In this document: positions 13,501 through 24,383 of the stretch, in pieces
Layout: each line of letters starts with the position of its first letter
Numbering within the stretch: position 1 is the stretch's first letter
Assembly (NCBI GenBank): GCA_030141605.1
Contig: JAQGDQ010002400.1
Span: 28,479 to 92,478 of the forward strand
Length of the DNA: 64,000 nt
DNA from: Tubiluchus corallicola
Taxonomy: Eukaryota; Priapulida; Priapulimorpha; Priapulimorphida; Tubiluchidae
Reading direction: 5' to 3'
Position numbers and translations under genes: made by a program
Notes under the pieces: model-generated
What the model saw: the letters and a program-made list of their open reading frames with translations, nothing else
Told to the model about the DNA's origin: nothing
Database searches by the model: none

Positions 13501-16500
13501 CTTGTACCTAAATTTAGTGAAACAGATGTTGAAACATTTTTTCTAACCTTTGAGAAAATTGCCAACAATCTTAAATGGCCAAAAGCTCATTGGCCTGTGT
13601 TGTTACAAAGCAGTTTTACAGGCAAAGCACAGGAGATTTACTCTTCTCTACCCTCCACTCAGAGTTCAAATTATGAACAATTGAAATCCGCTGTGCTAAA
13701 GGCATATGAATTAGTACCAGAAGCCTATCGCCAACGATTTAGGAACAGTCGGAAAGGGTCAAATCAAACTTATGTCGAGTTTGCAAGAAATAAAGAAGTT
13801 ATGTTAGACAGATGGTGTCGTTCATTAAACGTTGGGGAATCTTATGAAAAACTAAGACAAATGGTTTTACTGGAAGATTTTAAAAGCAGTATCCCTATGC
13901 AGATCAAAACGCATTTGGAGAATCAAAAGGTAGACTCTTTGCAAAAAGCGTCTGTTATGGCAGATGATTATGAATTAGCAAATAAAACTAATTTTAAATC
14001 TGTACAGTGCACCTATTGTAACAAAAAAGGTCATGTTAAAACAGACTGCTTCAAATTTCTAGAAAAAGAAAAAACTGCTCATTCAGAAACTATAAGCTCT
14101 AAAGGAGGCCGCCACCAAGATAATAAAGATGCATCGGGAGGAGGCTATGCACGTGATGGGCCTACATGTGCATATTGCCGCAAGAAAGGGCATCTCAGAT
14201 CAGAGTGTCGGATTCTCTTACGACAAAAGCAGCGAGCCGGCTCTCCAGTTGCTTTTGCCCACAACTCTTCAAAAGAAGATACCTATAGCAGTTTCCTATC
14301 GTCAGGTAAAGTGTCGCCAGTGTCGTCTGTGGACACAATTAAACCTGTTACAATTTTACGAGACACAGGAGCTGCTCAGTCACTATTATTACAGGGTGTA
14401 ATCCCTCTTGATGAAACTTCTTATACAAATGCTAGCGCTTTAATTCAAGGTATTGAAGGAGGATACATAGATGTACCACTTCACAGAATCAACTTGAATT
14501 CGGACTATGTTAAAGGTCCCGTGACAGTAGGAATTGTTTCTCACATTCCAGTAGATGGAGTGTCCCTATTACTTGGCAATGATGTTGCTGGGGATGAGGT
14601 TATAACCGCTACATCTATTGTCACTCCTGAGCCAAAAATGGATGCGGAAACTGAAATTCTTGAAGAAATGCATCCTGGAATTTTTCCTGCTTGTGTTGTA
14701 ACAAGATCACAGGCTCAGATTAACAAAGATAGCAGCTCAGAACAAGTGGATGACAAAGATAGTTCACCACCGTCTACCTTCCCAAGAGAGAACCAAAGTG
14801 GTTCGATGGCTTTAAGCCACACGTTTGCCGCACAGATGGATAAAAATTCACCAACATTATCTCTGAAACAAGAGGAACTTATTAAGGCACAGACAAATGA
14901 TCCCTCTCTTAACAAGCTCTTTTCTCTAGTCATGTCACAAGAGGAAATTGACAATGTTTCAGAAGGCTACTACATGCAGTCTAAAGTACTCATGAGAAAG
15001 TGGAGACCACCAGATGCTCCTGCAGATGAAGATTGGCGTGTACACCACCAAATTGTAGTACCACAACGTTACCGTAAAGAACTAATGAAGATAGCCCATG
15101 AATTGCCATTAGCCGGACACACTGGTGTTAAGAAGACGCAAGATAAAATTTTACAACACTTTTTTTGGCCAAAGTTGAGAAAAGATGTTTCTCAATTTTG
15201 TAAAACTTGTCATGTGTGCCAAATGGTGGGCAAACCAAACCAGAAAATTCCTATAGCTCCACTTAATCCACTTCCAGTATTTGAGGAACCATTCAGCAGA
15301 ATCCTAATTGACTGTGTAGGGCCGCTGCCGAAAACCAAGTCAGGATATCAGTATCTTCTTACTATTATGGATCTGACGACGAGGTTTCCAGAAGCTATAC
15401 CTTTAAAGGAGATGACAACTGCAGCAGTAGTTGATGCTTTGCTGAAGTTCTTTACACAGTTTGGCTATGCAACATTTCGAGATTTATGTTACTTGTAATC
15501 ACTCACCCACTGTTGTATTTACGGACCATAATCCATTGACATTTTTACACAGATTCAGAAATAAGAATCAACGTTTATTGCGATGGAGTCTGTTCCTCCA
15601 ACAGTATGATTTAGTTATTGTACATGTCAAGGGTAAAGACAATGTGTTAGCGGACACCTTATCAAGATACTGTTTAAAGTAAACCTAAACAAAAAACAGT
15701 TTTTTTTCTTATGGGGGGTGAGATGTTATGACCCGCCTGCCGATTTTAATTTAAGCGTCAGGTTGGCTTCTCACCTGTGTTCTGTACTTGCTTTTGACCT
15801 AGTTAGGGAGTTGTTATTGAGGTGGAAGTAATGTCGGCTGCTCAGGATGACAGCCCTGATGTTTTGTTTTTGTTAATGTGTGTTTACTGGCAATAAAAAT
15901 GAAGTAATGTCGCAAATGCATCTCCGTTTATTCACCATGTTTTGTGTAACCAATTCCAACTCATAACACGTGTCATAGAACCTGGTTCTGGCTCTGCTTA
16001 ATGGAGTCTTAGAGGGAAGTTTATAACTCTTTGGAAAGAAGAAAAACCGCGTAGTTTTTTGAAAAGAGGAAAAACCGGACTACACGATGATTTGGCTCGC
16101 TTTGACTATTACCTCAGTCGCATGGAAAAAATACGAGTTAGTTTTAGGAACTTTTTTTCTGAATGTCGTAAGACCCAGTATTTTATCAACATTTCATAGC
16201 TTTTGGAGTTTTATACAGTTTCGTGCTTTCAGGGCACTGATTTCGTGTGCATATCAGATAACTATTGGCTAGGAAAGAAGAAACCGTGCATAACGTATGG
16301 ACTCAGGTAAAAATATGTTTTTAATTTTATTAGTCTTAAGTTGCTCTTGCTATCATGCAGAATCGATTTGAATGACATGCAATTAGTGAATTAAGTATGG
16401 TTTTCGACTGGGTACAGTTGCATGGTAAATAATTTAATGAAAATTTGCATTAGAAGCCAAATCGTAGAATTAGCAAATTTATAGCTATCGTATTAGATGA

Positions 16501-19500
16501 ATGCAGTATATCGTAATAATTTTCACCAGCAAATTCATAGAAGTGTTCGCCTATGATGTACAATAAGATGAATAAGAAAGGTATTTTTCACAGTTGCTTA
16601 AGAAAGTGTAGAAATTTATCATTTTGCAGTTTCCTTTTGTTCATGAAAACTTGCACACTAGTTGACCGTCAACATTAATTTACAGACTTGATAATCTGAA
16701 CCGTTTTTCACTCTTTATTGCAGAGGTATCTGCTATTTCTTTGTGGAGATTCAATGCGCAAAGAAGGATTTGCACTCTGGTACTTTTGGTGGAACTGTGT
16801 AAGTATTGATTGATTTATTACCATTTATTTCAGTATAAAAAAGTCATAAAAACATACAATTAAAATTTACAGTCATAAAAACATACAATTAAAATTTACA
16901 ATGATTAAAAACTACACTAAAATACCAGAGTTACTATATACAAAATGAAACTAAGAACGTATAAAATTTTGCAATTATATAAATAATATAAAATATTATA
17001 ATATTACAATGTTTTGCATTTTTACAATGTTATCACGAAGTTAAAAAATTTCAAAATGATAAATAAGTTATCATACCTGAAAGATATCGATATGTTTTGT
17101 TTTGTATTAACAAAAAGTGCATAACTTTCTTTTATTTGTATATATGTCTATGTTTGGAACACTATATTGCTTTGCTACCGTTTGTAATTTGCTTGAAGTC
17201 ATCGTCATCAGCACCTTCATGGCTATTATTGTTATTGTTTATTTTAGACATGAAGCCATGGTTGATTTAGTTCACCTGATGAGCTCACTGATCGACATGT
17301 CTGGAAAAATCTTAATACCTGGAATAAACGAAGCCGTTGCCCCGGTTACTGCGGAAGAACTGAAAATATACGACCAAATAGATTTTGATCATGTAGGTTG
17401 ATGAGCGCAGTTTTTATAGTTGCATTGTGCAGTATGATTGGTGATGGTTATGGCAGTTTTACAGGTAACATTATGTAAAGCCTGTTTTACATTTGTATGA
17501 TATCTGACAGAAAAAATTTAGAATCTTTGAACAAAGCTTCACAAATGTGACGCCCTTTGGATTGTGTGCTGTAAGAAGGAAATCTTGGGCCTGTTATGTC
17601 ATGTTGAATGGTAGCTCAGCTGGCACAGCATAGAAGTACTAATCCCATGTCTCGGGATCAAATCCCGACTAGTCCACAATTTTTCAGCGTCTCCTTTTTT
17701 CTCCACCTCATTGTACCCAATAGGTAATAATTAAAATAAACCGCAATGGTTAGTAAGCATTCTGGGAATCACTGTCATAATATAATTAATTAATGAAAGT
17801 TTCACAAATCTTGAATTAATACGAGACTCATTCTAGTTTATGTTTAATGTCAGAGAAGTATAAAAGCTATTTGGCACCATACCTAATTTTAAATGTGCGT
17901 AAAGCAGACCTTACTTGTACTTGTTAGATTAACTAACAGTTCTAGTACGTGGAAAGTACTTTACATCTAAACCTTTGATGTTAATGCCAGTGTCTTGATA
18001 GAGGCTGGTAAACGCATTTTCAGCTGCAAAGCTGTCAAGATTTATTGCCCGATTAATGTGTTATAGGTTGATTATTGCAAAGACATTGGAGCAAAACGTT
18101 TACTTAGACACGACAAAGCCAAAGCCCTAATGGCAAGATGGAGGTACCCTTCCTTGTCAATACATGGTATGTTCTTTTTTGCATTTCCCCGTTGCTGTTG
18201 CACTTAGAACACTTTTTCTTTCGCTATTTTTTCTACAAAACAAAAAACAACATTAAAATGAACTCATGGGCTTAGAAAGCAAGTTGATGCGTTTGCAAGC
18301 TTTTTTGTTCTTATTTGAATGTATGCTTTTCTCAACAATGACGAGGACGATATTGCTAGTGGCGTGGTTGTGGCTCAGATGGCCTCCATGGTTTGGTACT
18401 TGCGTTAGGCAGTATCGTTCATAAATTTTGGCTGTTTTCCTCATAGCGGGGGATGTACATTAGATCAAATGTAACTGAGATGCTTCTGCTGGTTCAGTGG
18501 CTCTTCTTGGTGGGAAATTCTTGATAATTATCCGATCATGCTGATTATTGTGTACTCCCTCCGTTTGAGTGTTTTCTTATCTGTCTTTGTGCCAGAATGT
18601 ATGAAAAATGACTCTTGTAATTAATGCAATTTTTGGATGTGCAGCTCCACCTATACATACAGTGATTCTAAAGCCAAAACAGTTTTTATTCAAATGTTGT
18701 ACTTGCCTAGCGATTATTTTTGCAATTTTATTAGTGCAAGACAAAATTTTCTGTTTAATAATTACGTTTATTTAAATTTTTTGAAGGAGTCGAAGGAGCA
18801 TTCTATGAACCCGGTTCGAAAACCGTTATCCCTAGGACAGTCATCGGCAAGTTCAGTATTAGGTTGGTTCCAAACATGGATCCCAACAAAGTTGCGGAAC
18901 AAGTAGCCGAATACTTGACCAAAAAGCATGCTGAGAATGGTAGTCCTAACACTCTAAAGTAAGCTTCGTTTGTGTGTCCAGTGGTGTAACTACTACTAAC
19001 AGTCGCGGTTGTCCCAGAAAGGGATCCCTAGAGATTAATAGATTAATTGTAAATTTTTTAAATTCTTTATAGAAAGAACAGTGTCCGCTTCAAAAACAAT
19101 CTACTGTATGATAATTTTTGTTACATTTTTCAGTAAAATTCAACATTTCCACTGCACTGTAGCTGTCATCGTCAAATATTTTACGAGCATAGTTGGTTAA
19201 GTATTAATGAATTATCTATGTTGACTCAGACATTCAAAATGAATGAGAAGTAAGAAATATACCATCCATGGGTCACTTGCTACCCTTTGAAAGGGTATAG
19301 AGGCTAATATAATGAGGCCAACTAGTTTGCAGTAGGTGCCTATTATTGCTGTTAGATTAAAAAATATGGCAATTTTACACTTTATTGAACTCTTCTACAA
19401 TAAAATTGCCTGTGCAGACAGTAAAATTTCTACCGTAAAAATAAAAACATGCATAACAGTAAATTTTTTGTATACTATTTTATGTATTAGAAGTATTGTA

Positions 19501-19578
19501 TACTATTTTGTGTATTAGTAGTATTTGTTGCTAGAGGTATTCAATAACATTCCTATTCATTCTTACATTAGGCTAACT

Positions 19579-19610
<32 letters not shown>

Positions 19611-20932
19611 AGATAATGTTTATTTTCATCGGTATGATATAAAACAGTACATATTTGTAAAACATGAGCTTAAAGCTCGTAAACCGATATCGAACACAAT
19701 GAGTATATGAGTGATAACATGGTAATAATACGTACTTCTTAAAATCTTTTGGATGCCACCAGAGGTATTGGTACAAGAAAAAATTTATAACTACATGAAG
19801 ACAGTAAAAAATTGAGACAGTAAAATTTTAGACAGTAACATTTTCTAAAATTTACACAAAACGGTTACTGGCAGCATTAATGTTTGTTTGCAGGCTTGCT
19901 GCTACAAGTGCTACTGTCAGTGATAACATTATAATCTGCCACTATCACTAAATGTCACTGAATATTACGATGCGAACGAATTTTTTTAGTTAAAATTCGA
20001 TTGGAACCTAAAATTATGGATTCAAGTAATTCAACACTTTGACTACATGCATTCTTTAGCATTAAAACGTTTGAAACATCATGCAATTTAGCTGCGATTT
20101 ATGTGCACAATATTTCAAACAAATTACTAGTATTTTTACCGGAGAACAAAATCAAGCAATATGCATGATCTTTGTGAGACCGCTTTTTATAAATGATTCA
20201 AGAATTTATTCGAAGGTCTTTAAAACCGAATTCAAATTTGAAACCTCAAAGTTCAGTTTAGTTTGAGTTCGAAAGTCACAAATTTGATTTGAATCGAATT
20301 CGCTTTCTGGTAGAGAATGCTCACACCTAAGGAATGTATGTTGTCATGCAAATAAAGGAAATAAACTCTGTTTAAATATGTACTATTAAATAACTAGGAA
20401 TTATGTTTCATTATATTGTGTAAAGACTAACTAAAAACTGAGCAGTGGTCTATATAATGTCTATCAATAATTGTTTAAGCAATTGATAATTGTGCAATCT
20501 TCTGCTTGCAGAAGTTAACAATTAAAAAAATAAAAAAATTTAGAGAAAGTATTTTTAACTATTTTAAACATGCAATGCTATGCTGAACTCCCAGAAATGT
20601 ACTTCCCCGGTTTAGCGCAATGACCAGCGGTTTTTACATATTCTTCAGCTGCTTCGTGCAAATTTAACAGGCTGTTGACCTGTTGTTTTTTGCAGGGTCA
20701 CGATGGGTCATGGAGGTCGACCGTGGGTTTCAGATTTCAACCATCCCAACTACGTTGCAGGCAGAAATGCAATAAAGAAAGGTTGGGAAGCATTGTTGTA
20801 CTGCTGCTACATTTGATTTTAGAATTATAAGCATGAGTTTGTTGCTTGCATCCACAATGAGATGATAGTGATTGTGAAATTTCATGCTTTTTATTCTCCG
20901 TACTTTTATCTCATTTTAAATTATTATTATTA

Positions 20933-21011
<79 letters not shown>

Positions 21012-23302
21012 GATCATCATCATCATCACCGTCATCATCATCATTCATTTTCAATCAGCTCGATGTATACGTCAGTGTGATCACTGTTTAAAAAAGATTA
21101 GTACGTCAAGAAATAAAAAATAAATAAGTGACTATAGGTTAGTAACAAAGACGAATTATAAACACATGTAATTATGATACAACATTAACAGAAGTTACAT
21201 CTAGACGATGTACCCAAGTATGTTATTCAGATCGTTATTGTTCAAAAAGAAAAACTCTATCATCCTTGCATTTTAAAATATCCATTACAGATTCTTTAAT
21301 TAGATTATCATTTTCATTAATCATGTAAATTGTGCATGTAATTAGTAATTATTGTGAAATAATTTTCACATATCTAATATTGTTTAATACCATTTTTATA
21401 ACTTAAATGTGTGATTATTAAAAAATTTTAATAAATATTATTCCATTGTCATTGCGTCCAGTAGGTACTTATTTTAGATATTGCTTCCCTATTACATTCC
21501 CTGTTTATATTACTGCCACCAAACAGCAGCTAGTTAATTATTGCAATTATGTAAATCTCAACCTGTTCGTCGATTTTTCTAGTTTTTGGTGTGGAACCCG
21601 ATCTTACTAGGGAGGGAGGAAGCATCCCTGTAACGCTGACATTCCAGGAAGTGACGGGAAAGAATGTTATGCTTCTTCCTGTCGGCGCATGTGATGATGG
21701 TGCTCATTCGCAGAATGAGAAGCTTGACCTTTCCAATTACATGAATGGGGTAATGTTTTACTTGCTTATTAGAGCACCCAATCTAAACTTGTAAGGTTCT
21801 GGGTTCAAATCTAGTCTAACTGGTTCAGAATTTTTCTGCACCTTCCTTCCTTCAATTAATTCAGCAGTCAGTTTACTTGTTGACTATACATAAACCATTG
21901 GTTTTAACTTTGGCTTACTCTAGCTCAGTGCCTAGAAAGCCTATCATTGAATTAATGCCAGTTAATTTGATTAAATCCATATTACTGTGGATAGATGTCT
22001 CTGATTGTGTACTATTAGGAAGGGATTTCAAACCTTCTCTGCTGTGTTGAGTAGATAGCTCAGATGGTAATGCATACATCCTGAAATTACAAGTTTCTCC
22101 GGTTGAAATCATATTGGTCCACAATTTTTTCAGTGCTTTACTCCTTGAATAAATAAGTCGTTAGTCTAATCATTAATTATACACAAGCTGCTATCTTAGT
22201 TCAGTATGTCTGTTGTTTCCAGTCGCACTGCAGAGGTCTTTATCTGGAATCATTCCGTGCAGAGTCCAGTTTGCATACATGTTGTAAGCAGAGAACTAAG
22301 TTTGCTATTTATTGATTTTATTTTGCAAAGGGACCATATCTATCGCATTTGTAGTGCCAAGTCTAATGCACACTTTCTTTAACATAACAACAAGAATACC
22401 CGAGTAGTTGTAGGGTTGCCACCCCATTATGAACCGAAGTCAGGAGTCAAGGGGTAGTGGGGTCCGGGATGGAGCCCCCGGAAATCAAGCATTTCCTTCA
22501 TTTTTTTAATGTTTTATGGGGTCTTTTTCAGTAGCTAAAATCACAAAATTCAAACTACAAAGTAGTAGAAATTCTTGATGTTAGACACCAAAAAAAACCT
22601 GAAAGTCAAATATTTACAAAAGTGCAAGCAGTGTACATCAAGTTTCTTCCCGGGGAGTTTCTTCCCAGTCAAATTTCTGCTGTTTTCTGAGATTTCTGGG
22701 ATTGGTTTAACAATCAAATTATTAAGCACTTTAGGTTTTGTGAATTAAAGCTAAAGCAGAAGAATACTTGCCTTGCAGCACTTGCCGCTGTTGCAAAAAT
22801 TGGCGAAAATTGTAGACAGGGTGAAATGATAAACCCTTATTAAACTTCATTTAACAAGTTTACTGTTGCCTTAGTTAACAGAAATTCATGTGTTTTTAGC
22901 TTAATCTTTTGCAAAAGTTTCAATAACATGCAAGTTGTATTTTCATTTTGTTTCCACTTAAAATTCAATGTGATGGTCAAAATCAAGAAATCTCAGAATT
23001 TTTCAAAAATCTGACCGAACTACAAACCAATGGCTGAATTTCAGGAGACTCTGGACCAAATCAGGACTGGAGGCAGCCCTAGACTTGTAGCGTGCGCTTT
23101 GCATTCAAAATTGGGCTGCACTAGATCTAGTAAGTGAATGGATGGTCACTTTGGATGGTTTTAGCGAAGTGTTTTGCTTTGGTGTTCTGTGATTGTAATT
23201 TTATTGATTGCTGTTTTCCAGATGAAAATGATGGCTGCTTATTTAGATGAATTATCCCGACTGTTTGCGACGGGAGATGGGGATAATCGGACAAAGTTGT
23301 AA
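4581..23302 (+). CDS. CNDP2: Cytosolic non-specific dipeptidase (M20 metallopeptidase), 13 exons
   Basis: Exons: 4581-4606, 6268-6391, 7635-7805, 8603-8683, 10589-10744, 16233-16306, 16724-16798, 17248-17392, 18067-18166, 18787-18958, 20696-20781, 21583-21749, 23222-23302 (stop TAA). They join in phase to 485 aa; human CNDP2 has 475. The enzyme hydrolyses dipeptides such as Cys-Gly in the cytosol using two metal ions. The metal ligands and catalytic base fall at the same numbers as in the human protein: His99 (YGHLDVQP), Asp132 (GRGATDDK), Glu166/Glu167 ([10 protein letters not shown]), Asp195 (CISDNYW), His445 (DDGAHSQNE). The alignment is gap-free to residue 459; only the C-terminal tail is longer. 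All donors are GT; exon 11 has a weak GTTGGG donor. Introns carry SINEs, a LINE remnant, a hAT-like element and a complete LTR element in intron 5 in the same orientation. A candidate ATTAAA poly(A) signal lies at 23370. Confidence 0.93.
5290..5670 (+). mobile_element. LINE 3'-end remnant (reverse-transcriptase C-terminus)
   Basis: In CNDP2 intron 1. One frame reads [19 protein letters not shown] followed by a FKNRLDKYW motif and stops at TAG 5608-5610. This is the conserved C-terminal tail of CR1/L2/Rex-type LINE ORF2 proteins (W-N-x-L-P...APSVN-FK-RLD). The upstream FFKR part lies in another frame, so a frameshift has broken it. Only the 3' end is present, as is usual for 5'-truncated insertions. 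Confidence 0.7.
7365..7445 (-). mobile_element. tRNA-related SINE fragment
   Basis: Read on the minus strand it contains GTTCCATGGTACAGTTG-type A-box text and a GGTCCTGATTCAAATC B-box-like motif, spaced as in a tRNA. It lies in CNDP2 intron 2. It does not fold into a proper acceptor stem, so I call it a SINE relic, not a tRNA gene. Confidence 0.4.
7915..8250 (+). mobile_element. tRNA-derived SINE, family A copy 1
   Basis: In CNDP2 intron 3. A tRNA-like head (TAGCTCAGCTGACAGAGCAT A box; GATTCAAATTCC B box) is followed by CGACTAGTCCACAATTTTTC and a unique tail with CTGGCAATCACAGT. The same order occurs at 17550-17800 and 53690-53965. The shared 5' part includes GGACTGTGTGCTAGGAGGA before the tRNA-like head. 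Confidence 0.75.
8906..9642. mobile_element. hAT-like non-autonomous transposon with 8 bp target duplication
   Basis: In CNDP2 intron 4. The ends are inverted: TAGGGATGTTAAACGAT on the left and ATCGTTAACATCCCTA on the right. The flanks are 8 bp duplications with one difference (TGTGCCAA before, AGTGCCAA after). An 8 bp duplication and a TAGGGATGTTAACGAT terminus fit hAT. The 737 bp interior has repeated GATACGATAACGATAC-like subterminal text and no long coding frame. Confidence 0.8.
11745..11989 (+). repeat. 5' LTR
   Basis: 245 bp, begins TGTTATGACC and ends CTCATAACA, identical to the copy at 15724-15968. It holds an AATAAA at 11913-11918, the probable poly(A) signal of the element transcript. 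Confidence 0.93.
13036..15498 (+). CDS. Gag-protease-truncated integrase polyprotein of the LTR element
   Basis: 820 codons from a true ATG. Residues about 85-130 are charged and probably coiled coil; about 150-300 look like a gypsy capsid domain. Two CCHC zinc knuckles begin at residues 325 ([14 protein letters not shown]) and 378 ([14 protein letters not shown]). The protease motif DTGA is at 443-446. A PR-to-integrase linker is followed by the integrase zinc-binding domain (His688, His695, Cys722, Cys725) and the start of the catalytic core with the first Asp near 759. The frame ends about ten residues after a deletion junction near nucleotide 15465. The rest of integrase, all of reverse transcriptase and the first part of RNase H are absent. 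I infer that Gag and protease could still be made; the copy cannot reverse-transcribe or integrate by itself. Confidence 0.88.
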   Translation: MATFDPEMFWKGGLVTLPRLDKLTKDNLLALADYLNIELPTSAGKAKIIEILGNPEILKTARPREGEKSVISKSPHIPVHTPTRTDRNELELAKIALERERMELEKLRLEYQDKERQRDMEYNVKMKELELLTASTNLGAQQANNQTFDVIKNIRLVPKFSETDVETFFLTFEKIANNLKWPKAHWPVLLQSSFTGKAQEIYSSLPSTQSSNYEQLKSAVLKAYELVPEAYRQRFRNSRKGSNQTYVEFARNKEVMLDRWCRSLNVGESYEKLRQMVLLEDFKSSIPMQIKTHLENQKVDSLQKASVMADDYELANKTNFKSVQCTYCNKKGHVKTDCFKFLEKEKTAHSETISSKGGRHQDNKDASGGGYARDGPTCAYCRKKGHLRSECRILLRQKQRAGSPVAFAHNSSKEDTYSSFLSSGKVSPVSSVDTIKPVTILRDTGAAQSLLLQGVIPLDETSYTNASALIQGIEGGYIDVPLHRINLNSDYVKGPVTVGIVSHIPVDGVSLLLGNDVAGDEVITATSIVTPEPKMDAETEILEEMHPGIFPACVVTRSQAQINKDSSSEQVDDKDSSPPSTFPRENQSGSMALSHTFAAQMDKNSPTLSLKQEELIKAQTNDPSLNKLFSLVMSQEEIDNVSEGYYMQSKVLMRKWRPPDAPADEDWRVHHQIVVPQRYRKELMKIAHELPLAGHTGVKKTQDKILQHFFWPKLRKDVSQFCKTCHVCQMVGKPNQKIPIAPLNPLPVFEEPFSRILIDCVGPLPKTKSGYQYLLTIMDLTTRFPEAIPLKEMTTAAVVDALLKFFTQFGYATFRDLCYL
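15464..15682 (+). pseudogene. RNase H C-terminal fragment of the LTR element pol
   Basis: Out of frame with the preceding polyprotein. It reads [20 protein letters not shown], then LTFLHRF, a [15 protein letters not shown] motif and ADTLSRY before a stop at 15682. This is the typical end of Ty3/gypsy RNase H (TDHNPL...HVKGKDN..ADTLSR). It lies directly before the purine tract, so RNase H is the last pol domain. It has no start of its own and is separated from integrase sequence by the deletion. Confidence 0.85.
15724..15968 (+). repeat. 3' LTR
   Basis: 245 bp, identical to the 5' LTR and followed by the CGTG target duplication. Confidence 0.93.
17550..17800 (+). mobile_element. tRNA-derived SINE, family A copy 2
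   Basis: In CNDP2 intron 8. Same layout as 7915-8250: GATTGTGTGCTGTAAGAAGG, a GGTAGCTCAGCTGGCACAGC A box, a GGGATCAAATCCC B box, GACTAGTCCACAATTTTTC, then a tail with GGGAATCACTGTCATAAT. Confidence 0.75.
19580..19617. repeat. (GATAA)n microsatellite
   Basis: Seven uninterrupted GATAA units in CNDP2 intron 10. Each contains a GATA core, but the array is a simple repeat and no regulatory role is shown. Confidence 0.9.
20919..21044. repeat. (ATT)n then (ATC)n microsatellite
   Basis: About 90 bases of nearly pure ATT units run into about 35 bases of CAT/ATC units, in CNDP2 intron 11. It creates a spurious Tyr/His-rich open frame. Confidence 0.95.
21760..21860 (+). mobile_element. tRNA-like SINE fragment
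   Basis: Starts just after CNDP2 exon 12. A GGTTCTGGGTTCAAATCTAG B-box-like motif is followed by GGTTCAGAATTTTTCTGCAC, similar to the TCCACAATTTTTCAG segment of the family A SINE. Probably a diverged relative. Confidence 0.4.
22010..22190 (+). mobile_element. Diverged tRNA-derived SINE
   Basis: In CNDP2 intron 12. ATAGCTCAGATGGTAATGCA is an A box, CGGTTGAAATC a B box, and GGTCCACAATTTTTTCAG matches the segment that follows the tRNA head in family A. Confidence 0.6.
22419..23094. mobile_element. Inverted-repeat DNA transposon remnant
   Basis: In CNDP2 intron 12. The left end reads TAGGGTTGCCACCCC and the right end is an imperfect inverse (GGAGGCAGCCCTAG). The ends are diverged and I could not fix a target duplication, so the superfamily is unknown. 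It ends about 130 bases before the last CNDP2 exon. Confidence 0.5.
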
Positions 23303-23420
23303 TTTCATCTTCAGGCTGCATTGAACTAGAAATTTAAACTTGTTGGAAATCTAAGTCGGATAGTTTTGGATTAAATTTATGAACTGCGAATTTAAGCTAT
23401 TTGTTCGTGATTTAGTAATA

Positions 23421-24035
23421 CAGTCAAACCTTGTTATACCGCCCCATTGTACCGCCAAACTCGTTTACCGCCTGCAAAATGGCCAGGAACAAAACCGCTC
23501 TATTGAACTGTTTATAAAAATAACCTGCTATATCGCCACCCATTACCGCCATCTGCCAGGCAAATTAATATATGTGTTCAATGGGGAAATACCTCCAGTA
23601 ATCTCAACTCTCTCAACTAACTTGATATAAAGCTTACTGTACCAAGCTGCTAATTGTCTCGTAGACACTGGTTTGACCTCACGTGTTGTGTTTAAATATC
23701 TGAATGTAAGTCATCATGTTTTGATTGCTTGCAAGCTATACCTACATTGCATAATTACAATTTATGCACCACTTCGTAGTTATGACTTAACCTCTTTTTA
23801 CATCCAGAAATGTTTAATGGAACAGTTGGCCTGCAATCTTTCGTATATGTAGTTGAGGACATGTTTATCACGTAAACGTTTAGAACAAAAATTGAGAACT
23901 CTAATCTATGTACACTCATCTGACTCTTTTGTAATTTGTCTATGGTAAAATATAATGCACCTCGTTATAATGCCAAACTCATTGTAACGCCAACTTTTTT
24001 TGGTCGCAAAGTGAGCAGCATAAAGAGGTTTGACT
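23421..24035. mobile_element. Pogo/Tigger-like MITE
   Basis: Begins CAGTCAAACCTTGTTATACC and ends AAAGAGGTTTGACTG, inverted partners, each next to TA. Internal blocks repeat the terminal theme (TATACCGCC, GTTATAATGCC). It lies within 120 bases after the CNDP2 stop and may form part of the 3' UTR or lie just beyond it. Confidence 0.75.
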
Positions 24036-24383
24036 GTAGTAATGTAAAACTTACATACTATATGGGTGGAATCGAATTAAGTGAAAGGACAGTCAAATTC
24101 TGTAGTTTTGAATTTTTTGTGAAAACTGGTTTTGGGTTTTTTTGTTGTGGGAAAAAGGGATAGAGGCAAAGGAGTTTCTTGTCTTTATTTTTATGGAGTC
24201 ATCTGTATGTGCACATTGATTTTTTTGTAAAATTATTTTTTAATAAATTGTTTGTTAAATTTAATCAAGTTTTCTAGCTCTGTTTGATGAAATTGTTTTA
24301 CCAGTAGCTATTTATCTGTAATTGCGAGCAAAAAGTGTGGACTGGAATACTCAAGCATTACTTTAGTTGTCATTTTAAGAAAC

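Larger units (their letters stand above)
11745..15968 (+). mobile_element. LTR retrotransposon, Ty3/gypsy Gmr1-like, internally deleted
   Basis: Two 245 bp LTRs (11745-11989 and 15724-15968) are identical by eye, start TG, end CA, and have TGTTATGA/TCATAACA inverted tips. A 4 bp duplication (CGTG) flanks the element. After the 5' LTR comes TGGGGGCTCG, the start of a proline-tRNA-type primer binding site. Before the 3' LTR is a purine tract (GGGGGGTGAGA). The interior encodes gag, protease and the start of integrase in one frame, then jumps to the end of RNase H just before the purine tract. Reverse transcriptase is missing. The order gag-protease-integrase...RNase H is that of Gmr1-like elements. 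Identical LTRs imply recent insertion, so the copy was probably mobilised by proteins supplied in trans. It lies in CNDP2 intron 5, sense orientation, ending 264 bp before exon 6. Confidence 0.92.

Noticed and set aside
20862-21080. Tyr/His-rich open frame
   Set aside because: Produced by the ATT/ATC microsatellite.
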